DNA of 64,000 nucleotides from Euclidia mi (GCA_944739405.2 OX123183.2:96300729-96364728); one strand, 5' to 3'; counted from the first letter of the stretch, positions 20,174 to 32,449 are shown. Numbers and translations: made by a program. The notes: a model not told the origin generated them from the sequence alone.

Positions 20174-21122
20174 GACGCTATCATATTGGCAATTTCGCGA
20201 TTAGTTTCCATAACGGCACAATTGCTCTCCAACTTACACATATTCCAACTATGTTGGAGTATTTAATTGACTTTCCTCTCCGTTGTTCTATAAGAGGCAA
20301 TAGCTAATCTACATTCAAATACACCACACCAGCAATAAGCAATAAGCAAACCAGGTAAAATGGACCGTAGCACGGTAATAATGTTTTGTTAAACAGGTTG
20401 ATGGGGGAAATATTGTTCAGGTTGTGAGGGTCAATTAACACTGGTCGTAAGGATGGTGTACGGTACTCGTCTGTCAGTGTAAGTAATTAAGTTACGCAGC
20501 ATAAATGAAGAGTCTCGTGCTATCTAGAACTGTAATTAGTTTATGCGTCAATTGAGACCCTTATTGTACGGTGGAAATGGAAATTTTACATGCTGCCTAG
20601 TTTTCCTGTTTTTAATTAAAATTGAATTATTACGTAAGAATTGTATTGGTATTAGTCTTCCTAAGTGGCATGTGACTAGCTAAGAGTAAAACTGAAGTAT
20701 CATATAGAAAAGACATGAGGAAAATAATCATTAAACTATACGTCTCTGATTATGTCGTTATGTCGTAGTTGATTCAAGCAGTCGTCTCGCCGTGCAGTAC
20801 TTACTACGCGGAGAGTTCGGGGTTCGATACTTTGTGAAGTTTCTGTTCATAAGTTAACGTACCTAGTTATCCAAAAAAGCGAATTATGTTTATTATTGTA
20901 AAAAATAGCAAGTGATAACCTGCGCTTTTTTAAATAGATGTAGAATCGAGGTTCTTGTGATATGCAGTAAATTATTTTGTTATAGCTTGGTAAATTTTGA
21001 AGCACCCATTCATAATCTGCTGTTATGGCAAGCGTAGCATATGAAAGATTGATACGAAAGGTATCAATCGCATTATTGGCGGTGGTCATTGAGTCGTAGA
21101 ATAATATAATTTCTCGCTATTT
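20174..21122. other. No gene seen
   Basis: AT-rich. A weak tRNA-like stretch occurs at 20770-20832 (ggggttcgatact resembles a B box), but without a clear cloverleaf. Nothing else was recognised. Confidence 0.5.
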
Positions 21123-21262
21123 ACCGGCGAGCATCTATGAAAAGAGTAATGAGTGTAGAGGAAGCGCGTGAGGTCTGTAAGGATAGAAGCAAGTGGCGTT
21201 CCGTTGTCACTGCCTACCCCGACGGGAAAAAGGCGTGAGTATATGTATGTATGTATGTATTT
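21123..21262 (+). mobile_element. RTE LINE 3' tail (short truncated copy)
   Basis: Encodes the last residues of the RTE protein (VMSVEEAREVCKDRSKWRSV, then VTAYPDGKKA and a stop), followed by a (TATG)n tail. It corresponds to 20045-20155 of the longer copy. 5'-truncated to about 140 bp. Confidence 0.8.
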
Positions 21263-21979
21263 ATTGGGGATTAATTTAGTCGTAATCGAATTAATATTTC
21301 AATTGTTAATTTTAAATCCGCTAGTTAGAAGGCGACCCTTCGTTAAAATTTGATGTAAGTTCAACTACAGCTCCCACGGTACACGCAAATTTTTATGTAC
21401 CGTCAGCTACAAGTCTAATTAACCATCATTATCAAAATATTCGATCCCTACATGGATTTTGAAATTCGAGATTCGTGTTTGACATATTTTGTATGGAGCT
21501 AATGTCAAAAACTAATCTTAAATCTACAGATCGAATATTGAATTTCGTAGTTAGTGTTATACCAGTTGCATATAAGACTTGTCGCCTTGGAGACCAGCGT
21601 CCGCTTACTAGTCTTACCAGATTTGACAGAATATAAAAGTCTAATTAACCATTAGTCCATATACATTCACATGATTTTGGTGATAATGGCTATATCATCC
21701 GAACTAATTATTATTCTCAATACAATTTAGGATTGTTAGACAAAGAAAACGTACGTAATGATAATTTATAAACTTAATAATAATCGAGGAGTTTTAATAC
21801 ATACAAGATTAGGCAAAGATTTTGAGATGTGTAGCAACTTTTGTACTTGACTCTACATATGTATATTTTAAGTCCCTGAAGACTATTCCACTTTTTCTTA
21901 TAAGTTGCATATCGATTTTGAATCGTTCTGTTGCTGTTGAAAGAAAGTAATTAAGTATTAGCTGTCCACTGATTATATC
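21263..21979. other. No gene seen
   Basis: AT-rich non-coding DNA. No transposon end or RNA gene recognised. Confidence 0.5.
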
Positions 21980-22024
21980 AATCCTATGAAAGCAAAAAAT
22001 ATTTAAATTTGCTTTCATAGGATT
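21980..22024. repeat. 17 bp perfect inverted repeat, 11-nt loop
   Basis: Arms 21980-21996 (aatcctatgaaagcaaa) and 22008-22024 are exact reverse complements. There is no flanking gene and no T-run, so it is not a terminator. Confidence 0.9.
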
Positions 22025-22546
22025 CAATTATGGTATAAATTGCATTAATTTTTGAATATTCCTTACGTGCCAACATAACCGCATAGCGAATTGTGATCTA
22101 TTTAATCCATTAAAACCACTTTAACACAATTGCGGTAAACCATTGCAAATTCATTTCACAGTTGATATTGAAAACGGTATTAATTTATACACTAAATGTG
22201 ACACTACCACCTTGGACTAAGAACTACATAATAAACTCACGCTCAATGGCACAGTCAACGTAAATGAATGCCTTAAAAACATGTTATAAAAATTCACATT
22301 TCACTTGGTTAATTTATTGTACATTTTTATTCCATCATTATAGTCATTTTCATTCATTTATGAACAAATATGTATTTTACAAAACATACATTGTCTCTTA
22401 GCTGCAATTATTGAGGATCTATGTCCTGACTCATTTGACACGTTTAAATTTTTATAAGACATTTTTGGCCGATGAATATTTTTACGATTTGGACATCTAC
22501 ACTCAAAACAGCAGTTTGTGGGTGAGAAATGTTTGAACAATATACA
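22025..22546. other. No gene seen
   Basis: AT-rich sequence up to the left target duplication of the BEL/Pao element. Confidence 0.5.
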
Positions 22547-22551
22547 TAGGT

Positions 22552-23057
22552 TGGTAGCGCAATCTACCTTCCTATCGATAACTAATTACATCGACGTCAA
22601 TCGTTCTTCGCTTGCTTGTCCAATGCGAGCGATGCCTTTTGTTTCCGTCCTTGTCTATCCCATTCTCTACAAGGGGCACGCCTTTCGCTGAATCGTCGCC
22701 GCGTTCATCGACGCGAGAGACAGTCGAGAATAATCCGTGTCGCGCTGAGCACATGTACCGCACCGCTATATTTTTACCGCTTTACACCATAAAACGCAAT
22801 AAACCGCCCGCAAGTGAAGTGAATTGTGTAGTTCTGGGTTGGATCCAGACGGAGTGATCAGCGTACAGCCCGACTCCTCGAAGACACCAGGACGATGACA
22901 CCAGCGGGCCGCCATTTTGTCAAGGTAAGGCGTGTCCTTACAATATCCTATACCCACTCACACTCCTCTTCCCTTATCCTTTCTAAACTCGCCCTCATAC
23001 AGTCCACAATATTAATCCTTCTCCAAATCGCCTAGAACATTCGGTTCGCCGAAACAT
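22552..23057 (+). repeat. 5' LTR of the BEL/Pao element
   Basis: Begins tggtagcgcaatctacc and ends tcggttcgccgaaaca. It matches 29162-29666 with scattered substitutions. The short frames inside both LTRs are the same shadow and are not genes. Confidence 0.92.
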
Positions 23058-23372
23058 TTTTTGATCCATACGAGTCGGATTCATTTACGTTTTATACGTA
23101 ATCTCTCGTTATATCTCTATACCTAGGCAGTTACAGCACCTAGCTATACTCCTAGTCCATTTACATAACCGTCACATGGTTATTTCCACACTTATGTAGC
23201 TACCTACTTACCCAATTATTATTTCTGGAACTATCATAGTTGTCTTGTAAATCTCATATTTCAAGCACCTTTTAATTCCACCGCCTTAAAGTGTTGCCTA
23301 CTTAGGTAAAATAATAGGTACTTTAGGTATTCTTATTTTGATTCGGTCTCATTCGCTTATACTTACGTAAGC

Positions 23373-24790
23373 ATGGCACAACAAAAGAAGCCACGCGTGT
23401 CGGAAGACAGAGAGCTGACAATCTTAGAAGCAAAACGCAATATTTTATTTGAGCGTATTCATTTACGAGCGCTCAAAGACCGCCGCCGCTTCTGATAGTA
23501 ATAGGGAGTCATTTCTTAGTTATTGTATGACAGTAGATAGTATTCGAACAGATTTTCATAAGTTGTTAGACGATTATAACGCAAGATTGCTTTCTACTAA
23601 TCCTGATGAAAAACCGAATTATCAGGCGTACACCTCATTCGAAGATCTTTATTGTGTCATTAAGCAAATACAATCACAATTAGAGGGTAAATATTCGGCA
23701 CAGCCCGTTTCAGCGGCTCGCACGCCGAGATTACCGCCAATCGAGATTATGTCGTTTGACGGAGATATACGAAATTGGCCGTTATTCTATGAGAGTTTTA
23801 AGTCCACAGTGCACGATAATGTTTCTCTGACAGATGCTGACAGGTTGTACTATTTAATAGGTAAACTGTCACCGAAGGCCCAGTCCATATTTGCAGGTGT
23901 CACACCCAGTGCTGAGAATTATCAGGTCATATTTCAGTCACTACTTGATAGATATCAAGACACTCGCGTCCTAGCGTCTACCTACTTTGATCAAGCTTTA
24001 AATCTTAAACTGTCCGGTGCCACGTCTGTCGCGAATTTTCAGCTGTTTATAGATAACTTTGTTACCGCGGTTAATTCTCTTAGAAACTTAAAATTAGAAG
24101 ATCTTTCCGACTTTATGTTGCTTCAACTCGCTTTAAAAAAGTTTGACACTGAAACGATTCGTGCTTTCGAAATGACAGAACGCAATAATAAAATACCTAC
24201 ACTAGATAGTTTTATTTCGTTCATCAAAGATCGGTGTTGAATATTTCATAATACGCAGTCTAGTTCATCTAGCCCGTCTAATACTAACAACAGCAAACAA
24301 AGGTCGAATAAAGCGCGAAATAGTAATAATAACTCGGTCCCTAATCCGCAATCTTACGTAACATGCTCGGAATCTAATAATAATAATTCACAGAAATGTC
24401 TGTGCAGTAATATAGTGCACGACTATTTCTACAAATGTCCCGCCTTTAATGGTTTAAATCCGACTGCTCGTTTCAAGTGCGTGAAAGATAACAAAGCATG
24501 CATTAATTGCTTAAGTATAAAGCATTAAACGAGTGATTGTTCTAGTAAGACGAGATGTCGTTCATGTAATCAGCGACACCACTCATTGTTGCACTTCGAT
24601 AAAGGTAGTCCGTTGTCAAGCCAAGCCGCTAACCTTGACACACTTACGTCGCAAGTGCAGGCCACGATAACTGCGCCTCCCACGACTCAGAATGAAATAT
24701 CGTTGTGTACGACATCCATCGCGCGGGCGACGCGCACGCGCGGACAGCCTCGCGCATCTAAAATGATCAGCGCGGGGCCAAGCCGCAGTG
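23373..24790 (+). pseudogene. gag: BEL/Pao Gag with zinc knuckles (frameshift and stops)
   Basis: Start ATG at 23373 (MAQQKKPRVSEDRELTILEA). One base is gained or lost near 23450-23460. The main frame then reads through ERSKTAAASDSNRESFLSYC, LPPIEIMSFDGDIRNWPLFY, DADRLYYLIGKLSPKAQSI and ATSVANFQLFIDNF, the BEL Gag signature. A TGA at 24238-24240 and a TAA at 24526-24528 lie in the same frame. Between and after them are the Cys/His-rich knuckles (CPAFNGLNPTARFKCVKDNK, then CINCLSIKH, CSSKTRCRSCNQRHHSLLH). It would form the particle; this copy cannot make the whole protein. Confidence 0.85.
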
Positions 24791-26654
24791 TATGGCGTCT
24801 AAGACGGTACTGTTAGCGACAGCGCAAGTTATCGTTTATGATATTAATGGATCGCCGCACGTGGTACGTTGTCTAATCGATAGCGCATCTCAGAGCAATT
24901 TCATAACTTTTGATTGTTTCAAACGCCTCGGATTGTGGAATAACTTTAAAAATACTGACTTAGTAGTCAAAGGAATCGGCGGGTTAGAAAAACATTGCAA
25001 GGGTTCCGTAGATATTAAAGTACATTCGCGTTTTGATAGGGATATTAATTTTAACATTTCTTCGCTTATCGTGGAGCATATCACGGACGCATTGCCGAAC
25101 GCTAATGTAGACGTAGCATTACTCACTCACCTCGAGTCATTGCCGCTGGTAGACTCGGAGTTTGCGAATCCGGCAGACATTGATGTTTTGATCGGAGCTG
25201 CAATATTGCCGCATTTGCTACTAACTAAAGTGGTACGTAGTGAGCAATATAACTTACCGCCCGCTATTAAGACGGTATTTGGGTATGTGATTATGGGTAC
25301 CGTACCTACGTTACATACTTCTCAATATATTACGTCTTGCTGTTGTTCTGTTCTTCAAGAAAATAATATTGATTCTCTTCTCAAGCGATTTTGGGAGCTT
25401 GAAGAGGTTACCGCACCGCCCTCGATGAGCCGTAAGGATCTCGAGGGTGAAGAACATTTCCGCGCTACCACTGTTCGTGACGACAGTGGCAGATACGTTT
25501 TGGAGTTGCCATTCTATGGTGACCCTTATTCGTTAGGCGACTCGTACGCTGCTGCGCTTAGACGTTTCCATTGTTTGGAACGTAAACTTGATGCATCACT
25601 TAGGTTACGCAGCGCCTATAATGACGTCATTCGTGACTACATAGATAAAGGTTTTTTGAGTGTAGTTGTAAACGACGAGTGCAATTCTCTTCCCTCATAT
25701 TATATCCCGCATCACGGCGTAGTTCGCGAAGATAAAACCTCTACTAAACTTCGTGTGGTTTTAGATGCTAGTTGTAAGACTACATCGGGTCAGTCGATTA
25801 ATGACATTTTGCATGCCGGCCCTAATCTACAGGGTGATTTATTTCACATCATAATAAAGTTTCGTCTTTTCCAAATAGCTCTGTCAGCTGATTGCCGCCA
25901 AATGTTCCTCAATATCGGCGTTTGCGAGTCTGACCGTAGATTTCAACGGATTTTTTATCGTTTTAACAATAATGAACCTTTATCTGTGTATCAGTTCAAT
26001 CGTGTTTGTTTTGGACTCAAGTCTAGCCCATATCACGCGTTACGAGTTGTTCGCCAGTTGATCGCTGATGAAGGCGATCACTTTCCCGCCGCAGCAGCTG
26101 TTGCTACTTCCGCTTTGTATATGGATGACATTGCCTGTAGTGTTATATCCGCTCCGCTAGCAATTTCGCTTTGTGAAGAGCTTATTCAGCTTTTCAAGCG
26201 AGGCCAGTTTGATCTTGTCAAATGGACAAGCAACTCTAAGGAGGTTCTCGCACGCATACCAGATTCTCATAAAGCTTCTCCAGACATTGAGTTTGAGAAG
26301 TCTGTACCGCATAAAGATTTACGCTGGGACAAATCCTGCGATAGTTTTCGGTTTAACGTCACACCGCCAGATGATAAGTGCACCAAACGCACTATGCTGT
26401 CCACAGTGGCTCGACTATGCTATCAAAGTGTGAGTGGGATGAAACACCGCCTGACCATATTGTCGCCGCTTGGGGCCAGTTTTGTATTGAGCTTACCGCG
26501 CTCAATCAAATTACTATTCCTCGTCATCTTGGGTTGGTAGATGGATGTACCATCAACTTAATAGGTTTTGCTGACACCAGCGAGCGTGCTTATGGCGGAG
26601 TCGTATATCTGCAAGTCCGCATTGGTTCTAACTACTCGGTGCAGTTAGTTTGTG

Positions 26655-26681
26655 CCAAGTCTAAGGAGACCTTAGACTTGG
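26655..26681. repeat. 12 bp inverted repeat, 3-nt loop, in BEL RNase H
   Basis: Arms 26655-26666 (ccaagtctaagg) and 26670-26681 (ccttagacttgg) are exact reverse complements around aga. The left arm is the authentic codons for AKSK; the right arm is an extra inverted copy. Confidence 0.9.
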
Positions 26682-26691
26682 TTGGTGGTGG

Positions 26692-26735
26692 CCGAAATGG
26701 TTTTAACAGGCGAGAGCCTGTTAAAACCATTTCGG
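26692..26735. repeat. 20 bp perfect inverted repeat, 4-nt loop, in BEL RNase H
   Basis: Arms 26692-26711 and 26716-26735 (gcctgttaaaaccatttcgg) are exact reverse complements around gaga. The right arm encodes the authentic VKTIS residues before VARLEL; the left arm is an extra inverted copy. Confidence 0.95.
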
Positions 26736-27300
26736 TTGCCAGACTGGAGTTGAGCACGGCCTTTCTGCTGTCTCAGTTGCTCCGCAAGGTTCAAGACACA
26801 GTTTTGCCCCACTACCCTATTTAATAAAATATACGCATTTTCTGACTCCAAAGTAGTGCTCGCTTGGATTCATTCTTCTCCTCACCGCTGGCAGACTTTT
26901 GTCGCCAACCGCGTTAGTAAATTGATTGAACTTGTTCCTGCTACTTGTTTCAATCACGTCGCGGGTATTGAGAAACCCGCTGATTGCTTGTCTCGTGGTG
27001 TCACTCCACTTAATCTTCTGCATCATCCATTGTGGCATCGTGGACCTTCTTGGATTTCCCATGATCCGTCAGAGTGGCCCATGCAACCCTTTGACCACAG
27101 CGCAGAAGACGAAGATGTACCCGAACGGAAGTCTGTTTCTTATCTCGTGATTGCTGAGGTTGTGGAGTCTCCGATCTATGCACTCGCACTACGCATGTCA
27201 TCGTGGTCTAAGTTACTCCGCGCCATCGTTTATGTCTGTAGGTTTCTTAGGCACTTACCTAATGGGACTTTTGTTTCAAGTACTGATATCAAATTCGCAG

Positions 27301-27520
27301 AATAAGTTACTACGAGCTGTACAGGCTGTTCATTTTAGTAACGACATTCAAAATTTGAAAAACAATGTACCTCGTTCTCCCGCTATCCTTAGACTCAAGC
27401 CGTTTCGTGGGTCGTCTGTCAAATTCGGATGAACCTTATAACTACAAACATCCTTGCATTCTGCCGCGTCATGATCATGTTGTCGACCTTCTTGTTGATT
27501 TTTATCACAAGAAGCACCTC
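27301..27520 (+). pseudogene. BEL/Pao pol segment between RNase H and integrase
   Basis: After a stop at about 27303 the protein goes on in another frame with NKLLRAVQAVHFSNDIQNLK. Then, after a deletion, it gives YNYKHPCILPRHDHVVDLLV and DFYHKKHL, the zinc-binding region that opens BEL integrase. It is cut by the MITE at 27521 and resumes at 27862 with HAGPELLMSL. Confidence 0.75.
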
Positions 27521-27853
27521 CACAGACATAGATCTACATAGATAACGCAAATGCATGCACTTCGCGTGTCTGAACTCCGACCAAGCGTCGAGCTTGGTCG
27601 CCACTAACTTCAGTCCCCACGCGTCCGTTTTACCGTTAAGTAAACTTTATTCACATTACGTTGCCGCGTTTGCTTCGGACGTTTGATCTGACGTTGTGTA
27701 TTAGGAGACGATGAATATCGCACAAGCGATACTGTCGCGCATCGCTTCGACTTCGTGATACAGGCAACGTCACAGTAGGTATTAAAAAGTCGGCACGCTT
27801 GGTTTCAATACAAATCGTGATAATTGCGTTATCTATGTAGATCTATATCTGTG
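27521..27853. mobile_element. 333 bp MITE with about 30 bp terminal inverted repeats (hAT-like)
   Basis: Left end cacagacatagatctacata..., right end ...tatgtagatctatatctgtg. The terminal repeats extend about 30 bp to ataacgcaa with one mismatch. The 8 bp target duplication agcacctc is at 27513-27520 and 27854-27861. Removing the insert and one target copy restores KKHLHAGPELL of the BEL integrase region. The 8 bp duplication and CA-rich ends fit hAT; there is no transposase inside. Confidence 0.9.
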
Positions 27854-27861
27854 AGCACCTC

Positions 27862-28947
27862 CATGCTGGTCCAGAGTTGCTTATGTCCTTACTTAGGCAT
27901 AAGCATTGGATTTTAGCCACTCGACGAATAATTCGTCACAAAATACATAAATGTAACGTCTGTTTCAAATTTCGTCCGCGTCCGACTTTCCCTCCCATGG
28001 CAGATCTTCCTAGCCAACGCGTCAATCAAGTTGATAAAGCGTTTACACATACCGGTTGTGATTACGCAGGACCGCTGCAGTATACGCCAGTGCGAGGTCG
28101 AGGTGTTAAAAGCCGTAAAGCTTGGCTATGTATTTTTACATGCTTAACGACGCGCGTTACGCATATTGAAGTTGCGACAGATTTAAGCACGGTGTCATTC
28201 CTTGCAGCCGTTAAACGATTTCTCTCACGGCGCGGCCCTATACAGTGTTTGTATACGGATAACGGCACTTGTTTCGTGGGCGCAAGCTCTTATTTACGCG
28301 ACCTCTATAACTTTCTCAGAGCAGAATATCGTACTCGTCTTCAGGAAGAACTTTCCATAGATCATATTGACTGGAAGTTTATTCCACCAGCATCACCACA
28401 TTTCGGTGGATGTTGGGAAAGCATGGTCAAAGTAATTAAAACGCATCTCTTCAAAGTTATAGGTCAACAGATCCTCTCTTACGAAGAGCTTTTAACTGTC
28501 CTTGCACAAGTCGAGGCACTGGTCAACTCGCGTCCGCTCACGGCATTGAGTAGTGACCCTGCAGAACCATCCGCGTTAAGCCCTGCACATTTTCTGAACA
28601 CAGTGCCATTATCGTCATTTCCAGCTCCTGAAGCAGACTCTTCAAGCTTGCTCCAGAGACATACTCTGCTGGATAAACTCGTGCAGTCGTTCTGGCGGCG
28701 CTGGCGTGCGGAATATCTACACCAGCTTCAGGCTAGATCCAAGTGGAATAGTCCTGCATCCCCTATACAGGAGGGTACGTTGGTCGTTATAATACATGAT
28801 AATGCTCCGCCGCTTTCATGGCCGTTAGCCATCGTAGAGAAACTGCATACTTCCTAGGACGGTACAACCCGCGTTGTTACCGTGAAAACCGCGAAGGGGA
28901 GCTACTTGCGCCCTGTTGTACGTCTCTGTCCGCTTCCAACTCAGTGA
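27862..28947 (+). pseudogene. pol: BEL/Pao integrase (one nonsense codon)
   Basis: Integrase with KCNVCFKFRP (second half of the zinc finger), then the core with Asp in GCDYAGPL, Asp in CLYTDNGTCFVG and Glu in GGCWESMVKVIKTHL, and the C-domain QSFWRRWRAEYLHQLQ. TAG at 28855-28857 interrupts the conserved end; the same frame continues with DGTTRVVTVKTAKGSYLRPV and stops at 28945-28947. Integrates the cDNA in working members of the family. Confidence 0.88.
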
Positions 28948-29161
28948 GATCTAGCCTGAAGTCGGATCTACCTCTTAGTTTAAGTATTTAGTTTGTAGTT
29001 TTCGCTATTATTGCGTTTGTAATTTTTGCTAAAGTTAATTTAGATTAATTTTATTATCATATTGCTGTCTTAGCCTATTGATGGGTTATGCGGTAGTACA
29101 CCCAACATAGCTAAGTTCAATTCTATTTTTTTTAAAGGCAACCTTTAGGGCCGGGGGGATA
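28948..29161 (+). other. BEL/Pao 3' UTR with polypurine tract
   Basis: Non-coding. It ends agggccggggggat at 29147-29160, a purine-rich run against the 3' LTR. Confidence 0.75.
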
Positions 29162-29666
29162 TGGCAGCGCCATCTACCTTCCTATCGATAACTAATTACA
29201 TCGACATCAATCGTTCTTCGCTTGCTTGTCCAATGCGAGCGATGCCTTTTGTTTCCGTCCCTGTCTATCCCATTCCCTACAAGGGGCACGCCTTTCGCTG
29301 ATTCGTCGCCGCGTTCATCGACGCGAGAGACAGTCGAGAATAATCCGTGTCGCGCTGAGCACATGTACCGCACCGCTATATCTTTACCGCTTTACACCAT
29401 AAAACGCAATAAACCGCCCGCGAGTGAAGTGATTTGTGTAGTTCTGGGTTGGATCCAGACGGAGTAATCAGCGTACAGCCCGACTCCTCGAAGACACCAG
29501 GACGAAGACACCAGGGGGCCGCCATTTTGTCAAGGTAAGACGTGTCCTTAGAATATCCTATACCCACTCACCCTCCTCTTCCCTTATCCTTTCTAAACTC
29601 GCCCTCATACAGTCCACAATATTAATCCTTCTCCAAATCGCCTAGAACATTCGGTTCGCCGAAACA
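29162..29666 (+). repeat. 3' LTR of the BEL/Pao element
   Basis: Begins tggcagcgccatctacc and ends ttcgccgaaaca. It is followed by the target duplication taggt at 29667-29671. Confidence 0.92.
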
Positions 29667-30011
29667 TAGGTCTTAATTCAAATTCACAGCATGAAACGTG
29701 TATTCATATCCATTCATATATACCAAATATGTATTTTACTAAACATAAATTGTCTTGACAGTTCATTGGGGTCCACAAAGTGGCTATTCAATATAAAGCA
29801 CGTGGTGGTCCCTTTTACCAATTATTATAATTAACTACGAGAGGAAGTGACCTCTTGGGCTTTGAGGAGTATACTTTGTAATGCCTCGCCTGCTTAGGCA
29901 GATTGATGGCAACAAGACTTGGAACTTAAGTCAATATTGCGTTGTTAGAAGATTGCATAGAGGTATTTGCGTAGGGTTATGATGTATCCGTAAGTACTTA
30001 CTTTGTCTTTT

Positions 30012-30059
30012 ATGGAGTTATATTTGTATCTGCAAAAGCATATACAAATATAACTCCAT
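30012..30059. repeat. 18 bp perfect inverted repeat, 12-nt loop
   Basis: Arms atggagttatatttgtat (30012-30029) and its exact reverse complement (30042-30059). There is no coding context. Confidence 0.92.
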
Positions 30060-32240
30060 CACACTAAAAAGTTGTATCCTTACTAGTTTAATCTTCTATA
30101 GGTAATAAGCCTAAAGCTGAGCATAATTGGCAAGTATAGTTGTTTAAATTGACATAATCACAAATGTTTTACAGGTTAACAAAAAAATCCTAAATCTTAC
30201 GCTTTTTTACATATTGCCTTAAGTAGGTACATGCCATGATATATTTATAGATACTAATTACTTATTATTTTATAATATAGAAATCAAATGTCCGTTAAAG
30301 AAATCTCTAAATCAATTCAAAACTGAATATTTAAAAGTACCTACTTCGTCTAATAAACTAAACTTTAACAAAAGAGTCGAAACTATCGAAAGTAATTCAA
30401 TATTCCCTTTTAGAACTTGTTTATTTCAAAGTTCAGATTTAGTTGGTGCAAACAAGTTACAGGTACCTACGTATGGAGTATAATCGTTGGACGGTATGAT
30501 TAAAAAACGCAACGGTCTGTGGCGAAAACAATATGTTATCGTCTACAACAAGTTATGGCATACATAATATAAATAAACTAAAAAGCACTTAACATGTACT
30601 ACCTACTTACAGTTTTTGATAACAATGAAAGTGCAAAGAACAAATAAATAAAAAACGCAATTATGATCGCATTATTAACATTGTCAACCTTCTATTGCCC
30701 TGACATTAATTATGGCATGGGATGTATCTGTCATGGATGACTGCCTTGAGTCACCCCGTAGGCGGCTCAAAGTCAAATAATTACGCATGAAGGTAATATA
30801 TGCACTATACTAGTACGTACCAGAGACCACTTACTTGGTTTGTGGTATGGGTACAACTCGCAAAAGCTCAAAAGTAAATCAATTGACAGCTGGACTTTAC
30901 TAAGATGTTAAATACAAATGTTAAAAAATGAGAAATATTTTAGTTGTTCATTATAGTTGTCGAAGCACATAAGGACCAACATAAAAGTCAATTAATACAT
31001 CAATACTGAAATGCCTTCGATTTAGCTACGAAAATTTAACAAAATCTCTTGAATATCCAACGTAAACTATCGCAAGAGACATAAATAAAAATACCGAACA
31101 GTTGGTGAAAACTATCCAAGTTTTTACCAACTGTTCCCCCATATAACCTGCAGTGTCCAACACAGTTTGCCAGTTACGTAAGCTGCCAAACTGTTCGGAG
31201 GATATCTCGTGTGGAGGCATAACACGTGTGTCGTCATGTTTATGTTCCTACAAGATAGATATTTACTAGTTTCTCTTATGTTCTGTGAAACTTCTCTCCG
31301 CTATGTAATACACATATGATACGATGCACTTATGTGAAGTAGGTTTTACGCTAGCTTTATGTTATTCCAAAGACGTAGGTAAGTAAAAAATAAACGCTTA
31401 CTTAATAGGAGTAACAAAAAGATTCAGGAAATTCGGTGATTTGTTAAGTCATATTAACTACTATTAATCTTAGCTTAGCTAATCCATAGATTAAGCTTAT
31501 CATTTTAGTATTGGAAGACAAATACAGCTGTGAAGCGATTTTGTGTAAAAAATATATTATTCAATTTCATAAAACTACATTTTCAAATTGATTTATTCGC
31601 TTATACCTATAAAATGTTCAGTGCAGTAAAAATGGAAATAACAATAAACTCCCAACATATAAATTAGCTGCAACAGCAAAATTTGAGTCGACGAAGTTTC
31701 TCTGAGCAAGTTTTGTATCATTATTTCTGTTCCAAGCTAATATATACAAGATGAAGTTGGTTCATTATAGTTTTTATTTTCTGTTTTATTATGTTCGATG
31801 TGATTGAGTATAAACAGGAACGAATGAATGAATGCTGAGTGAACGGAGAACAAACCGCTAATAAAACGGTTCAATGTTGGCTGTTTAAGTGGAAAACTTG
31901 GGATTGGCTAAGCTAAGATCGGTTTCTGTAAATGTTTAGTCTAGACGGGTTATTAAAAATTTATTTCTCATAGAATTTGATAATGTCTCGATGGTTTTCT
32001 TAGTATTAACATAATATAACGATTTGATTGAATGCTTGCATTGCGTATTCGGTTCTTTATTTAACCAAAAGTTATATTGTATGATGAAAGTTATGAACTC
32101 CGTCGACTAAACTCCTTTCTATTCGCTAACGAAAGTTGTTTCTTAAGTTATAATATTAAAATAGGTATTGAAATTATAGTTTGAATATATTTAAATCATG
32201 TTAAAGAGTAAATTGGCTCCTAATTTATAAAATCCAAACT

Positions 32241-32305
32241 TTCGCTGTGAAATTTTTCTTTCATGTAAACTTCACAACTACATGAAAGAAAAATTTCACA
32301 GCGAA
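32241..32305. repeat. 27 bp perfect inverted repeat, 11-nt loop
   Basis: Arms 32241-32267 (ttcgctgtgaaa...) and 32279-32305 are exact reverse complements. It is the longest perfect hairpin in the window and the loop is aacttcacaac. Confidence 0.95.
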
Positions 32306-32449
32306 TTGTGTACGTAAATTTCTTGAACTTTGGCATCGCTGTAAATATTTATAAGTCATATTATACTTCATGAAGTACAATTAAGGCTATTCATAATATC
32401 TTAAACATTGTTAGGCTTCCAACATCACTTAATAAAACTTTTATTTTTT

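Larger units (their letters stand above)
24765..27300 (+). pseudogene. pol: BEL/Pao protease, reverse transcriptase and RNase H (broken)
   Basis: From about 24765 the frame gives the protease (VRCLIDSASQSNFIT, DSA instead of the usual DSG), then linker, and RT with STKLRVVLDASCKTTSGQSI, DILHAGPNLQGDL, ALSADCRQMFLNIGV, YQFNRVCFGLKSSPYHALRV and YMDDI at about 26118. It stops near 26425 just after TMLSTVARLC. A deletion and frame change follow; the RNase H part goes on in other frames (LIGFADTSERAYGGVVYLQV, SVARLELSTAFLLSQLLRKV, then WIHSSPHRWQTFVANRV with a stop before it). An 18-20 residue insertion at about 26667-26720 is made of inverted repeats. Dead copy. Confidence 0.85.
22552..29666 (+). 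mobile_element. BEL/Pao LTR retrotransposon, complete but decayed
   Basis: LTRs of 506 bp (22552-23057) and 505 bp (29162-29666) with TG...CA ends. The 5 bp target duplication TAGGT (22547-22551 and 29667-29671) is typical of BEL/Pao. Inside are gag, protease, RT, RNase H and integrase of the BEL type on the plus strand, with several stops and frame changes, one MITE insertion and two inverted duplications. LTRs differ at several positions, so it is older than the 9 kb provirus. Confidence 0.93.
29672..32430. other. Long gene-free interval
   Basis: About 2.75 kb of AT-rich DNA without a recognisable gene, RNA or transposon end. It holds two long perfect hairpins (30012-30059 and 32241-32305) and a weaker one (gaacagttggt/accaactgttc, 31096-31136). 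Confidence 0.55.

Noticed and set aside
22566..29570. Small frames at 22572-22957 and 29182-29567 as duplicated genes
   Set aside because: They lie in the two LTRs of the BEL/Pao element and are the same non-coding sequence.
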